A stretch of 20,703 nt of DNA, taken from contig NZ_CP024636.1 of the NCBI RefSeq assembly GCF_009728735.1, positions 2,667,856 through 2,688,558 on the forward strand, read 5' to 3'. This stretch comes from Pantoea phytobeneficialis. GTDB taxonomy: Bacteria > Pseudomonadota > Gammaproteobacteria > Enterobacterales > Enterobacteriaceae. Below the pieces are notes generated by a model. The model ran no database searches and was not told the origin of the DNA. It was given only the letters and a program-made list of their open reading frames with translations. The stretch's first letter is position 1, and each line of letters opens with the position of its first letter. Position numbers and translations under genes: made by a program. Of this stretch, positions 1 through 8,284 are shown piece after piece.

Positions 1-1
1 C

Positions 2-298
2 GGTGCTTACGACCAGCTGACCACCGAAGGCCGTAAAGTGCGCGTAGTTTCCATGCCGTCCACCGATGCGTTCGACAAACAGGATGCGGCTTACCGTGAA
101 TCTGTCCTGCCGAAAGCAGTGGCTGCGCGTGTGGCTATCGAAGCGGGTATCGCCGATTACTGGTTCAAGTACACCGGCCTGAACGGTGCAATCGTCGGTA
201 TGACCCGCTTTGGTGAATCAGCCCCGGCAGAGAAACTGTTCGAAGAGTTTGGTTTCACCGTTGCCAATGTGGTCGCAACCGCGAAATCGATTCTGTAA
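2..298 (+). CDS. tktA: Transketolase, C-terminal part (5' end outside the window)
   Basis: This is the last 98 residues or so of a thiamine diphosphate-dependent transketolase of the pentose phosphate pathway. The frame is open from the first base of the window and ends in TAA at 296-298. The visible part matches the C-terminal domain of enterobacterial TktA. It has the [20 protein letters not shown] stretch, the [15 protein letters not shown] segment and the end [19 protein letters not shown]. Catalytic and cofactor-binding residues lie upstream and cannot be seen. TktA is favoured over the paralogue TktB because of the tail and the neighbouring epd, but the paralogue call is an inference. 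An intrinsic terminator candidate follows eight bases after the stop. Confidence 0.93.
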   Translation, partial: GAYDQLTTEGRKVRVVSMPSTDAFDKQDAAYRESVLPKAVAARVAIEAGIADYWFKYTGLNGAIVGMTRFGESAPAEKLFEEFGFTVANVVATAKSIL

Positions 299-305
299 TG
301 CTTTT

Positions 306-329
306 GGGCGGCCCGATGGCCGCCCGTTT
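306..329 (+). terminator. Intrinsic terminator candidate after tktA
   Basis: A perfect 8-bp GC-only stem (GGGCGGCC at 306-313, GGCCGCCC at 318-325) with a CGAT loop lies eight bases after the tktA stop. Only a short T tract (GTTT) follows, so termination may be partial. Confidence 0.55.
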
Positions 330-337
330 GGATTTCC

Positions 338-409
338 GTAGCGGCGCGATTTATCGCGCGGGGTTTTCCGACATCGCGCACGGAATTGCGCGATAAATCG
401 CGCCGCTAC
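338..409. repeat. REPIN/BIME-like inverted REP pair, copy 1 (72 bp)
   Basis: Two perfectly complementary 22-nt arms (338-359 and 388-409) enclose a 28-nt interior. Each arm begins at its outer end with GTAG and contains the palindrome GCGCGATTTATCGCGC, so each arm can also fold by itself. This is the layout of a REP sequence, and the inverted pair is a REP doublet. The interior is almost identical to copy 2 at 5174-5245. It lies 39 bp after tktA. Confidence 0.85.
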
Positions 410-465
410 GAATTCGGGCAAGCATTACCTCATTATTCCTCCAGTAATAATCTTAAATTGGTTTA

Positions 466-487
466 TTTTGTGACGCAGATCCAATAA
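466..487. promoter_or_regulatory. Candidate CRP site upstream of epd
   Basis: TGTGA at 469-473 is followed by six bases and a partial second half, TCCAA, where the consensus is TCACA. One half is perfect and the other matches 3 of 5. The centre, near 476.5, would be at about -71.5 from the start inferred for the promoter at 513-541, a spacing used by class I CRP sites. E. coli epd is reported to be CRP-activated. The site itself is weak. Confidence 0.3.
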
Positions 488-512
488 TCAGCAGCGCAGT
501 TGATCACAATCA

Positions 513-541
513 TTCCTGTTATTCCTTCCTTGCTTTATCCT
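513..541 (+). promoter_or_regulatory. Candidate sigma-70 promoter for epd
   Basis: A -10-like TATCCT at 536-541 lies 17 bp after a poor -35 (TTCCTG at 513-518). The poor -35 fits an activator-dependent promoter. The Cra operator begins two bases after the -10. Confidence 0.35.
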
Positions 542-542
542 A

Positions 543-557
543 GCTGAACCGTTTCAG
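543..557. promoter_or_regulatory. Cra (FruR) operator upstream of epd-pgk
   Basis: GCTGAACCGTTTCAG contains TGAACCGTTTCA, which fits the Cra consensus TGAAnCGnTTCA at every defined position and is nearly palindromic. It sits on the inferred transcription start, just downstream of the -10 candidate. From there Cra would block initiation when fructose-1-phosphate and fructose-1,6-bisphosphate are low. Cra repression of epd-pgk is known in E. coli. Confidence 0.72.
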
Positions 558-670
558 TTGTGGCGTGAAACCCGCTGACAACCACAGGCAGTCGACAAGA
601 ATTCCCTGTACAAAAGGGTGTGAAACGCTCAGGCTATCGGCACGTTTTTTCAGGTGTGGTTGAAGGAAAG

Positions 671-1690
671 ATGACCGTTCGCATAGCTATAAATGGTTTT
701 GGTCGTATCGGGCGTAATGTGCTGCGTGCGTTGTATGAAACAGGCCGCAGAGCGGAAATCACCGTGGTGGCGATTAACGAACTGGCGGAAGCCGTCGGTA
801 TGGCGCATCTGCTGAAGTACGATACCAGCCACGGACGTTTTGCCTTTGACGTGCGCCAGGAACGCGACCAGCTGTTTGTCGGTGACGATACTATCCGTAT
901 CCTGCATCAGGCCGATATCGCCACCCTGCCGTGGCAGGAGCTGAATGTCGATATCGTGCTGGATTGTACCGGTGTTTACGGCAGCCGTGCGGATGGCGAA
1001 GCCCATTTGCAGGCGGGCGCGAAGAAGGTGTTGTTCTCGCATCCGGGCGGTAACGATCTGGATGCCACCGTAGTGTTCGGCGTGAACGAACAGGCTCTTA
1101 AACAAACTGACCGCATTGTCTCCAACGCATCCTGCACCACCAACTGCATTATTCCGGTGATAAAGTTGTTGGATGACGCCTTTGGCATTGAGTCAGGCAC
1201 CGTGACCACCATCCACTCGGCGATGCATGATCAACAGGTGATCGACGCTTATCACAGCGATCTCCGCCGTACCCGTGCAGCCAGCCAATCGATCATTCCG
1301 GTGGATACGCGGCTGGCGGCGGGTATAACGCGCATTTTTCCGAAATTTAACGATCGCTTCGAAGCTATCGCGGTGCGTGTGCCAACCATCAATGTTACGG
1401 CCATTGATTTGAGCGTTTCGGTACGCCAGGCGGTGAAGGCATGTGAGGTCAATGCCTTGCTGCAAAACGCATCAGAAGGGGCATTTCGTGGTATAGTTGA
1501 CTATACGGAATTACCGTTAGTCTCAGTAGATTTTAACCATGATCCGCACAGTGCCATTGTGGATGGCACGCAAACGCGGGTCAGCGGTCACCACCTTATC
1601 AAAACCCTGGTTTGGTGTGACAACGAATGGGGCTTTGCTAACCGCATGCTCGACACAACGTTAGCAATGGCCGCAAGCGGTTTCAGGTAA
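671..1690 (+). CDS. epd: D-erythrose-4-phosphate dehydrogenase
   Basis: Epd oxidises erythrose 4-phosphate to 4-phosphoerythronate with NAD+, the first step of DXP-dependent pyridoxal 5'-phosphate synthesis. It is a cytosolic GAPDH-fold enzyme. The NAD-binding motif GFGRIGRN lies at residues 9-16. The catalytic cysteine is Cys155 in SNASCTTNC, the same number as in E. coli Epd. The C-terminal [19 protein letters not shown] is typical of the family. The start at 671 gives 339 residues, the E. coli length, and has a GAAGGAAAG ribosome-binding site directly upstream. An in-frame ATG at 620 would add 17 unrelated residues and was not chosen. Epd is separated from GapA by its [16 protein letters not shown] opening and by its place before pgk and fbaA. 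It is probably the first gene of the operon under the Cra operator at 543-557. Confidence 0.96.
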   Translation: MTVRIAINGFGRIGRNVLRALYETGRRAEITVVAINELAEAVGMAHLLKYDTSHGRFAFDVRQERDQLFVGDDTIRILHQADIATLPWQELNVDIVLDCTGVYGSRADGEAHLQAGAKKVLFSHPGGNDLDATVVFGVNEQALKQTDRIVSNASCTTNCIIPVIKLLDDAFGIESGTVTTIHSAMHDQQVIDAYHSDLRRTRAASQSIIPVDTRLAAGITRIFPKFNDRFEAIAVRVPTINVTAIDLSVSVRQAVKACEVNALLQNASEGAFRGIVDYTELPLVSVDFNHDPHSAIVDGTQTRVSGHHLIKTLVWCDNEWGFANRMLDTTLAMAASGFR

Positions 1691-1741
1691 GACGCGGTCT
1701 GCGTCTGGCAAAACTTATGAGAATCAACGAGAGGGTTCACC

Positions 1742-2905
1742 ATGTCTGTAATTAAGATGACCGATCTGGATCTTGCTGGAAAACGTGTTCTGATCCGTGC
1801 CGATCTCAACGTACCAGTGAAAGAAGGGAAAGTGACGTCTGATGCACGTATCCGTGCTTCTCTGCCCACCATCGAAGCGGCGTTGAAACAGGGCGCGAAA
1901 GTGATGGTTACCTCTCACCTGGGTCGTCCGACCGAAGGTGAATACAACGAAGAGTTCTCCCTGCTGCCGGTTGTTAACTATCTGAAAGACAAGCTGAACG
2001 GCACTACAGTTACCCTGGCTAAAGATTACCTCGACGGCGTTGAAGTCGGTGCGGGTGAGCTGGTGGTGTTGGAAAACGTACGCTTCAACAAAGGCGAGAA
2101 GAAAGACGACGAAGCGCTGTCCAAAAAATACGCCGCGCTGTGCGACGTGTTTGTGATGGATGCCTTCGGTACTGCGCACCGTGCGCAGGCATCAACTCAC
2201 GGCGTAGGTAAATTCGCACCGATCGCCTGTGCCGGTCCGCTGCTCTCTGCTGAGCTGGAAGCGCTGGGCAAAGTGATGAGCAACCCGCAGCGTCCGCTGG
2301 TGGCGGTTGTCGGTGGTTCTAAAGTCTCTACCAAATTCGACGTGCTGCAATCGCTGGTGAAAATCGCTGACACCGTGATCGTCGGCGGTGGTATCGCTAA
2401 CACCTTCGTGGCTATCGACAACAACGTCGGTAAATCCCTGTACGAGCCAGACTTCGTGGAAGCGGCCAAAGGTCTGCGTGACCAGTACGGTATCCCGGTT
2501 CCGACCGACTCCCGCGTAGGCACAGAATTCTCTGAAACCGCACCGGCAACCGTGAAAAAGGTTTCCGAAGTGGCGGATAACGAAGAAATTATGGACTTCG
2601 GTGATGAAACCGCACAGGCAATGGCAAAACTGCTGAAAGACGCAAAAACCATCCTGTGGAACGGTCCGGTTGGCGTGTTCGAGTTCCCGAACTTCCGTAA
2701 AGGCACCGAAATCGTTGCTAACGCGATCGCTGACAGCGAAGCGTTCTCTGTCGCAGGCGGTGGTGACACCCTGGCAGCCATTGATCTGTTCGGTATCGAA
2801 GACAAGATCTCCTACATCTCTACCGGTGGCGGCGCATTCCTCGAATTCGTGGAAGGTAAAAAACTGCCAGCCGTAGCCATGCTGGAAGAGCGCGCGAAGC
2901 AGTAA
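1742..2905 (+). CDS. pgk: Phosphoglycerate kinase
   Basis: Pgk interconverts 1,3-bisphosphoglycerate plus ADP and 3-phosphoglycerate plus ATP in glycolysis and gluconeogenesis. It is monomeric and cytosolic. The 387 residues equal the E. coli length. The substrate-side motif RADLNVPVK lies near residues 19-27. The nucleotide-side motifs are GGGD at 339-342 and [10 protein letters not shown] from 360. The start has a GAGAGG ribosome-binding site at 1730-1735. It follows epd by 51 bp with no terminator between, so the two are probably co-transcribed. In E. coli pgk also has its own promoter inside epd, but none was identified here. Codon use looks strongly biased, as expected for a highly expressed gene. 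Confidence 0.98.
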   Translation: MSVIKMTDLDLAGKRVLIRADLNVPVKEGKVTSDARIRASLPTIEAALKQGAKVMVTSHLGRPTEGEYNEEFSLLPVVNYLKDKLNGTTVTLAKDYLDGVEVGAGELVVLENVRFNKGEKKDDEALSKKYAALCDVFVMDAFGTAHRAQASTHGVGKFAPIACAGPLLSAELEALGKVMSNPQRPLVAVVGGSKVSTKFDVLQSLVKIADTVIVGGGIANTFVAIDNNVGKSLYEPDFVEAAKGLRDQYGIPVPTDSRVGTEFSETAPATVKKVSEVADNEEIMDFGDETAQAMAKLLKDAKTILWNGPVGVFEFPNFRKGTEIVANAIADSEAFSVAGGGDTLAAIDLFGIEDKISYISTGGGAFLEFVEGKKLPAVAMLEERAKQ

Positions 2906-2914
2906 TCTTTTGGG

Positions 2915-2934
2915 GGCGGCGCTTTGGCGTCGCC
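2915..2934 (+). other. Hairpin between pgk and fbaA
   Basis: An 8-bp stem with one G-U pair (GGCGGCGC at 2915-2922, GCGTCGCC at 2927-2934) has a TTTG loop ten bases after the pgk stop. No T run follows, so it is not a standard terminator. It could instead protect the 3' end of pgk message or mark a processing point. A smaller hairpin (TCCCC 2973-2977, GGGGA 2986-2990) lies just before the fbaA ribosome-binding region. Confidence 0.45.
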
Positions 2935-3018
2935 TGAAGACTTGCCCTGACGCTATGGGGCATAAAATCCAGTCCCCCTCGATTCGGGGATGAACGGTAA
3001 ACGAAACAGGACACAACC

Positions 3019-4098
3019 ATGTCTAAAATTTTTGATTTCGTAAAACCCGGCGTTGTCACTGGTGATGACGTTCAGAAAATCTTCAAAGTGGCGAAAGAGA
3101 ACAAATTCGCCCTGCCAGCAGTAAACTGCGTCGGCACAGATTCCATCAACGCAGTACTGGAAGCGGCAGCGAAAGTGAAATCGCCGGTCATCGTTCAGTT
3201 CTCCAATGGTGGTGCTGCTTTCATCGCGGGTAAAGGTTACAAAACCGACAAACCTCAGGGCGCGGCGATTGCCGGTGCTATTGCCGGTGCGCACCATGTG
3301 CACCTGATGGCTGAGCTGTATGGCGTGCCGGTTATCCTGCACACTGACCACTGCGCGAAAAAACTGCTGCCGTGGATCGACGGTCTGCTGGACGCGGGTG
3401 AAGCACACTTCGCCAAAACCGGTAAGCCGCTGTTCTCTTCTCACATGATTGACCTGTCTGAAGAGTCACTGCATGAAAACATCGAGATCTCCAGTAAATA
3501 TCTGACCCGTATGGCGAAACTGGGTATGACGCTGGAAATCGAACTGGGCTGCACTGGCGGCGAAGAAGATGGTGTGGACAACAGCCACATGGACGCTTCT
3601 GCCCTGTACACCCAGCCGGAAGACGTGGATTACGCGTACACCGAACTGAGCAAAATCAGCCCGCGTTTCACCATTGCGGCATCTTTCGGTAACGTTCACG
3701 GCGTGTACAAGCCGGGTAACGTTAAGCTGACCCCGACCATCCTGCGTGATTCTCAGGAATATGTTTCTAAGAAACACAACCTGCCGCACAACTCGCTGGA
3801 TTTCGTATTCCACGGTGGTTCCGGTTCTTCTGCTGCGGAAATCGAAGAGTCAATCAGCTACGGCGTGATCAAGATGAACATCGATACCGACACCCAATGG
3901 GCGACCTGGGACGGTATCCTGCAGTACTACAAAAAGAACGAAGACTATCTGCAAGGCCAGCTCGGTAACCCGAACGGCGTAGATAGCCCGAACAAAAAAT
4001 ACTACGATCCGCGCGTATGGCTGCGCTCTGCTCAGGCATCCATGGTGGTTCGCCTGGAACAGGCGTTCAAAGAGCTTAACGCGATCGACGTACTGTAA
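3019..4098 (+). CDS. fbaA: Class II fructose-bisphosphate aldolase
   Basis: FbaA cleaves fructose 1,6-bisphosphate to dihydroxyacetone phosphate and glyceraldehyde 3-phosphate, and works in reverse in gluconeogenesis. It is a zinc-dependent cytosolic dimer. The 359 residues match E. coli FbaA. HTDHC at 108-112 supplies the catalytic Asp110 and zinc ligand His111. His227 in FGNVHG and His265 in FHGGSGS are the other zinc ligands by homology. The start ATG follows an AGGA-type ribosome-binding site (ACAGGACAC). The 113-bp gap from pgk carries hairpins but no clear terminator. It is probably the last gene of an epd-pgk-fbaA operon, since the terminator at 4115-4141 follows. Confidence 0.98.
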   Translation: MSKIFDFVKPGVVTGDDVQKIFKVAKENKFALPAVNCVGTDSINAVLEAAAKVKSPVIVQFSNGGAAFIAGKGYKTDKPQGAAIAGAIAGAHHVHLMAELYGVPVILHTDHCAKKLLPWIDGLLDAGEAHFAKTGKPLFSSHMIDLSEESLHENIEISSKYLTRMAKLGMTLEIELGCTGGEEDGVDNSHMDASALYTQPEDVDYAYTELSKISPRFTIAASFGNVHGVYKPGNVKLTPTILRDSQEYVSKKHNLPHNSLDFVFHGGSGSSAAEIEESISYGVIKMNIDTDTQWATWDGILQYYKKNEDYLQGQLGNPNGVDSPNKKYYDPRVWLRSAQASMVVRLEQAFKELNAIDVL

Positions 4099-4114
4099 TT
4101 TTCCCTTACAGTAC

Positions 4115-4141
4115 AAAAAAGGCCCGAAAGGGCCTTTTTTT
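4115..4141 (+). terminator. Strong intrinsic terminator after fbaA
   Basis: A 5-bp GGCCC/GGGCC core at 4121-4134 with a GAAA tetraloop is flanked by A6 on the left and T7 on the right. It starts 16 bases after the fbaA stop. The A/T flanks make it potentially bidirectional, but no minus-strand gene needs it. Confidence 0.93.
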
Positions 4142-4171
4142 ATGCATTATTTTCGGATTATTCAGTAAATT

Positions 4172-4201
4172 CTGACCATCTTTGGCGCTGGCCCCCATTA
4201 T
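4172..4201 (+). promoter_or_regulatory. Weak candidate promoter for mscS
   Basis: CTGACC (4172-4177) and CATTAT (4196-4201) are 18 bp apart, and each matches 4 of 6 sigma-70 consensus bases. The position would give a leader of about 80 nt before mscS. mscS should have its own promoter, since a strong terminator precedes it. MscS is under sigma-S control in E. coli, so a poor -35 would be acceptable. Confidence 0.25.
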
Positions 4202-4286
4202 TGTTTACCCTTGTACGCGGGAGTGTCGGATTCATTCTGGCAGTTTTTGTTCTTTCCTGCGGGAAACTCAACAACAGGGCTAACAA

Positions 4287-5162
4287 ATGGAAGATTTAAA
4301 TGTCGTTGACGGCATTAACAACGCGGGTGGATGGCTGGTACGCAATCAGGAACTGATCCTGAGCTATGTCGTCAATATTGTGGCGGCGATTGCCATCATC
4401 ATCATCGGGATGATTGTGGCGCGCATCATTTCGAATGCCATCAATCGGGTGCTGGTGGCGCGTCATATCGATGCTACCGTGGCAGATTTCCTGTCAGCGC
4501 TGGTGCGCTACGGCATTATCGCCTTTACCATTATCGCCGCGCTCGGACGCGTGGGTGTGCAGACCGCCTCAGTGATCGCCGTTCTGGGTGCCGCAGGTCT
4601 GGCCGTGGGTCTGGCATTGCAGGGGTCGCTCTCCAACCTCGCAGCTGGCGTGCTGCTGGTGACCTTCCGTCCGTTCCGTACCGGCGAGTTCGTTGATCTT
4701 GGTGGCGTGACGGGTACCGTACAGAACGTGCAGATCTTCTCCACCACCCTGAAAAGCGCCGATGGCAAAATCGTGGTGGTACCGAACGGCAAAATCATTG
4801 CCGGTAATATCGTTAACTACTCTCGTGAACCGATTCGCCGTAACGAATTTATTATCGGCGTGGCCTATGATGCGGATGTGGATCAGGTTATCAGCTTACT
4901 GAAAGAAGTGACCGAAGCGGACGAGCGCGTGCTGAAGGACCTGGGTATCCAGATTGGCCTGAACGAACTGGCTGCCTCGTCGCTCAACTTCGTTGTGCGT
5001 TGCTGGAGCAAGAGCAGCGACCTGCAAAACGTCTACTGGGACCTGCTGAAAAACTACAAGCGTACGCTGGACGCGCATGGGATCGGCATCCCTTATCCGC
5101 AGATGGATGTACATTTCCATCCGGTGAAAAACGAGGCAGCGGTGGCTGAACGCACCGAGTAA
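4287..5162 (+). CDS. mscS: Small-conductance mechanosensitive channel MscS
   Basis: MscS is a homoheptameric inner-membrane channel that opens under membrane tension and releases solutes during hypo-osmotic shock. The protein has 291 residues against 286 in E. coli. The three expected membrane segments lie near residues 27-57, 68-91 and 96-127. The pore helix TM3 has the Gly/Ala-rich pattern, the Leu105 and Leu109 constriction and the Gly113 hinge. The [14 protein letters not shown] segment begins the cytoplasmic vestibule domain. The start is supported by an ACAGGG ribosome-binding site about 8 bases upstream and by the conserved opening [11 protein letters not shown]. The C-terminus is five residues longer than in E. 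coli and different in sequence. It is expected to be monocistronic: a terminator precedes it and a REP doublet follows 11 bp after its stop. Confidence 0.97.
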   Translation: MEDLNVVDGINNAGGWLVRNQELILSYVVNIVAAIAIIIIGMIVARIISNAINRVLVARHIDATVADFLSALVRYGIIAFTIIAALGRVGVQTASVIAVLGAAGLAVGLALQGSLSNLAAGVLLVTFRPFRTGEFVDLGGVTGTVQNVQIFSTTLKSADGKIVVVPNGKIIAGNIVNYSREPIRRNEFIIGVAYDADVDQVISLLKEVTEADERVLKDLGIQIGLNELAASSLNFVVRCWSKSSDLQNVYWDLLKNYKRTLDAHGIGIPYPQMDVHFHPVKNEAAVAERTE

Positions 5163-5173
5163 TCCTCTCAAGC

Positions 5174-5245
5174 GTAGCGGCGCGATTTATCGCGCGGGTT
5201 TTTCCGACACCGCGCACGGAATTGCGCGATAAATCGCGCCGCTAC
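5174..5245. repeat. REPIN/BIME-like inverted REP pair, copy 2 (72 bp)
   Basis: Arms at 5174-5195 and 5224-5245 are perfect 22-nt inverted repeats with GTAG at each outer end. The 28-nt interior matches copy 1 at about 26 of 28 positions in the same orientation. It begins 11 bp after the mscS stop and separates it from the argO promoter region. Confidence 0.86.
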
Positions 5246-5282
5246 GTAATCGCTTTTACTAATGACCCATTAATTTTTTCCA

Positions 5283-5312
5283 TTTCCTCTAATAATTTCA
5301 CGCCTTTATACT
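5283..5312 (+). promoter_or_regulatory. Candidate argO promoter
   Basis: TATACT at 5307-5312 is a good -10. The best -35 at a usable distance is TTTCCT at 5283-5288 with an 18-bp spacer, which is weak. The surrounding 100 bp are clearly AT-rich compared with the genes. A weak -35 agrees with activation by ArgP, which controls argO in E. coli. No ArgP site can be defined by eye. Confidence 0.35.
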
Positions 5313-5346
5313 TCACGCCATCACCCATGTTGATGGAAAAATTTCC

Positions 5347-5970
5347 GTGTTATCTGTTTATTTACAAGGGCTTGCTCTTGGGGCTTCGCTCATTCTGCCG
5401 TTAGGGCCGCAAAACGCCTTCGTGATGAACCAGGGCATAAAACGCCATTATCATTTGATGACGGCGGCACTCTGCACCCTGAGTGACATTGCTTTGATTT
5501 GTGGCGGTATCTTCGGCGGCAGCGCTTTGCTTAATCAGTCGCCAGTGCTGCTGATGCTTATCACCTGGACCGGCGTGGTCTTTCTGAGCTGGTATGGCTG
5601 GGGTGCATTGCGCAATGCCTGGCAGGGGGATGTCTCGCTGGCATCGGCAGAGATGATAAAGCAGGGACGCTGGCGCATTATCGCCACCCTATTGGCGGTA
5701 ACCTGGCTCAACCCCCATGTTTATATCGATACCTTTGTGGTGTTGGGGAGTCTCGGTGGTCAGTTGCCGTCTGAAGCCGCACGCCGTTGGTTTGCCCTCG
5801 GCAGCGTCAGCGCCTCGATCATCTGGTTCTTTGGTCTGGCGCTGATGGCCGCATGGTTATCGCCCCGACTGCGCACCGTGCGTGCGCAACGTATTATCAA
5901 TTTGCTGGTAGGCACGGTGATGTGGGTGATTGCTTCCCAGCTGGCGCGTCAGGGTATCGCCAACTGGTGA
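5347..5970 (+). CDS. argO: L-arginine exporter ArgO (LysE family)
   Basis: ArgO is an inner-membrane exporter of L-arginine and of the toxic analogue canavanine. The 207 residues match E. coli ArgO closely through [15 protein letters not shown] near the N-terminus, [20 protein letters not shown] in the middle and [18 protein letters not shown] near the end. About six hydrophobic segments are visible, as in the LysE family. The GTG start at 5347 was chosen because it gives the family N-terminus, and a weak GGAAAAA ribosome-binding site precedes it. The C-terminus is a few residues shorter than E. coli's 211, ending QGIANW. Its last 22 bp overlap the end of the convergent oxidoreductase gene. 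In E. coli argO is induced by ArgP with arginine. The argP gene lies about 5.3 kb further on, with the accessory block in between. Confidence 0.95.
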   Translation: MLSVYLQGLALGASLILPLGPQNAFVMNQGIKRHYHLMTAALCTLSDIALICGGIFGGSALLNQSPVLLMLITWTGVVFLSWYGWGALRNAWQGDVSLASAEMIKQGRWRIIATLLAVTWLNPHVYIDTFVVLGSLGGQLPSEAARRWFALGSVSASIIWFFGLALMAAWLSPRLRTVRAQRIINLLVGTVMWVIASQLARQGIANW

Positions 5971-8228
5971 TGCAGATGCAAACCGTAAAGTGCGGGCAGA
6001 GCGCCCGCCGTGGCAAGCAGTTCAAGGCGTATTTGCCGAAAACTCACGCCCTGCGGCAATGCATGATGGCAGAGTGAATGATGGTTATCGTTCACCTCAG
6101 CCAGCAACATCTCATCCAGCCATACGCGGTAATGGGTGGTGCAATGCGGCGTTACGGCCTGCGCATGCCCCATCTGCACCGTCTCCATTGCATGGTCAAA
6201 ATCATTATCAAACAACAGGGTGAGTTGGCTGGCCTGCTGGGGCTGTGACCATTGCCAGCTCACCACCGGCGCACTGTCGTCTGATGCCGGAACCCAACAG
6301 TTAGTATGACTTTCCGGGCGCAGCTTACCGTTCAGTAGCGCGTCGCGATGCCACAGTTGCAACGGAGCCTCAAGGGAGAAGGCGATGAGAACCTGGTGTG
6401 GTGCGCGGCGTGGTAGCCAGAAATCAAATTCATCGACACCATAATCGCCATCATTAATCTGGCGAGTGCGTTTTGCCACCCGTGGATTCAGGCTGTTAAA
6501 CACCATCATGATGCCCGGCAGCCGCTGGTTGGTCAGGGCGATCTCAATCGCCGGATTCTCGGCAAAGGCAATCATCAGGTAACGATCGCAGTCGGCGTGC
6601 CAGGCAAAATCCAGCCGGTATTCCCCTTGATCGTTGACGCAGATCGTCTGACTGGCCAGATGACGGTCGCCACAGGTATTGGCCGGGTTTTCACTGGTCA
6701 GCAGCGACACCTGTAGCGACTGTTGTGCAGCCGCCCGCATCGACACCTTCAGTGCGGGCAAACGTTCTCCGGCTTTCAAGGGCAGCAGCAGCGCGCAACG
6801 TGATTTCAGGGGCTGCCAGCCACCATCAGCAGGCAGGGAACTGAGCTGAAGCGTGCTGCTGACGTGTACCTTCACTGCGCCGGACGGGCTAAACAGCCGC
6901 TGGCGCGGAATGTAAGCGCCCTGGCGCAGCAGATGCTGCTGAAGCTGTCCGATTCGTTCAGGAGTGGACAGCTCGCCTGGGGTGAGATGCTGCTGCTGGC
7001 AGATCGCCGCTGCACGTCCCACCACCTCACCGAGTACGCCGCAGGTACACATCACGCGTGCGCTACCGAACGCCACATGGGTGGCGGAGATCAACCTGCC
7101 GGTCAGCAGCAGGTTATCCAGCGACCGGCTGTACAAGGCGCGGAATGGGATGGTGTAGGTGCCTTTGCTGTGAAACTGGCGGCAGCCATCATGTTCGCTG
7201 TAGACGCCATCAGCGGGATGCAGGTCAATCGACCAACCGCCATAGGCCACGGCATCATAATGATCGTGCTGTTCCACGATATCCTGCTGACATAGCAGCG
7301 TGTCACCGAGAAAGCGGCGGCTTTCACGTTTGCCGGGGATCAGGCCGACCCATTCGATAGTCAGGTTTTCCGCATCGGGAAACTCGCCGGAATTCTTGAT
7401 ATAATCCCACACGCCCCAGACGATTTTCCACAGCTCCCATTTGATGGTTTCGCTCTCATGCACCGTGTCGAGCCGTCCTCCCCATTCCAGCCACCACAAG
7501 TCGCAACCGTTCAGTTCAGAGGTCAGGCGTTTATAGCGTGGAATGGCCTGGATATCCTTCAGGGCAAAGCCTGGCGGGATAAAACGCACAGGCTCAGCGC
7601 TGCGTTTGGTGTAGAAGTAGATAGAGTGACCGAGTTTGTGGCCAAAATGCTCGCCGGGAGCCATTTTCTCACCGAATTCCTCTACCGATTCCGCACCGAC
7701 CCGATGCGCGGCACCTGCCAGATAGCCCAATACCCCGTCCCCACTGGCATCGATAAATTGTCGGGCGCTAACGTGATAGCGCGTCTGGTTGATGGCGTTA
7801 AAGGCATGCACAGCCTGTAACTGGCGACCTGATTTTTCTATCCCGGTCACTGTGGTGTTCAGCAGCAGCGTCAGGCCGGGCTGTGCCTGGACGAGATCCA
7901 GCAGCACCAGATCAAACAACACCGGGTTGCCTTCTTTGTTGCGCCACAGGTTCTCCTCCATGATCTCGCCCATGATGCCACCTTCGCGCGCCCAGCGATT
8001 ATTGTTACCCATGTGCGAGGTGGCACCGTTGGCCCACAGACGAACTTCGCTGGAGGCATTGCCGCCCAGCACCGGGCGATCCTGAATCAGCACCACTGTC
8101 ACGCCATCACGCGCTGCGGCCAGCGCGGCGCAGACACCGGCCAAACCACCACCGGCCACCAACACATCCGCTTGCAAAGGTTGCAGGGGAAATTGGCGGC
8201 TATCCTGAGAGGAGAAAATTTGCATCAT
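5949..8228 (-). CDS. Large FAD-dependent oxidoreductase with C-terminal beta-rich domain, substrate unknown
   Basis: The 759-residue protein has an N-terminal FAD-binding domain of the FAD_oxidored type. The dinucleotide-binding motif GGGLAG lies at 26-31, followed by [11 protein letters not shown] (51-61). The second FAD motif DASGDG is at 160-165 and a [11 protein letters not shown] segment is near 299-309. A C-terminal FAD-contact segment, [20 protein letters not shown] then [11 protein letters not shown], spans roughly 373-404. The remaining 350 residues are rich in short alternating hydrophobic stretches and look like one or two beta-sandwich domains, perhaps carbohydrate-binding. That part is an inference. 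No signal peptide is seen, so it is probably cytosolic. ATG codons at 8228 and 8225 are both possible; the second is better spaced from the AGGAA ribosome-binding site. It is divergent from the IclR-family gene, 56 bp away, which is the likely regulator. The substrate cannot be named. Confidence 0.8.
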   Translation of the reverse strand: MMQIFSSQDSRQFPLQPLQADVLVAGGGLAGVCAALAAARDGVTVVLIQDRPVLGGNASSEVRLWANGATSHMGNNNRWAREGGIMGEIMEENLWRNKEGNPVLFDLVLLDLVQAQPGLTLLLNTTVTGIEKSGRQLQAVHAFNAINQTRYHVSARQFIDASGDGVLGYLAGAAHRVGAESVEEFGEKMAPGEHFGHKLGHSIYFYTKRSAEPVRFIPPGFALKDIQAIPRYKRLTSELNGCDLWWLEWGGRLDTVHESETIKWELWKIVWGVWDYIKNSGEFPDAENLTIEWVGLIPGKRESRRFLGDTLLCQQDIVEQHDHYDAVAYGGWSIDLHPADGVYSEHDGCRQFHSKGTYTIPFRALYSRSLDNLLLTGRLISATHVAFGSARVMCTCGVLGEVVGRAAAICQQQHLTPGELSTPERIGQLQQHLLRQGAYIPRQRLFSPSGAVKVHVSSTLQLSSLPADGGWQPLKSRCALLLPLKAGERLPALKVSMRAAAQQSLQVSLLTSENPANTCGDRHLASQTICVNDQGEYRLDFAWHADCDRYLMIAFAENPAIEIALTNQRLPGIMMVFNSLNPRVAKRTRQINDGDYGVDEFDFWLPRRAPHQVLIAFSLEAPLQLWHRDALLNGKLRPESHTNCWVPASDDSAPVVSWQWSQPQQASQLTLLFDNDFDHAMETVQMGHAQAVTPHCTTHYRVWLDEMLLAEVNDNHHSLCHHALPQGVSFRQIRLELLATAGALPALYGLHLHHQLAIP

Positions 8229-8284
8229 TTCATTCCTGTAACTCTGACGCTAAGATTAAATTTTTGACCGCCACAGGGTGATGT

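Noticed and set aside
620..670. Longer Epd start at ATG 620, adding 17 residues
   Set aside because: The extra residues match nothing in Epd. The ATG at 671 has a GAAGGAAAG ribosome-binding site and gives the exact family length of 339.
2192..3016. 274-codon open frame on the minus strand opposite pgk
   Set aside because: It arises from the strong codon bias of pgk in the antisense frame and continues into the intergenic gap without any recognisable domain.
338..5245. Repeated palindromes as a CRISPR array
   Set aside because: Copies are kilobases apart, are inverted pairs rather than direct repeats, have no unique spacers, and no cas genes are present.
8229..8284. Inverted repeat CCTGT...ACAGG in the oxidoreductase-iclR divergent gap as an operator
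   Set aside because: The two arms are simply the Shine-Dalgarno sequences of the two divergent genes, seen on opposite strands.
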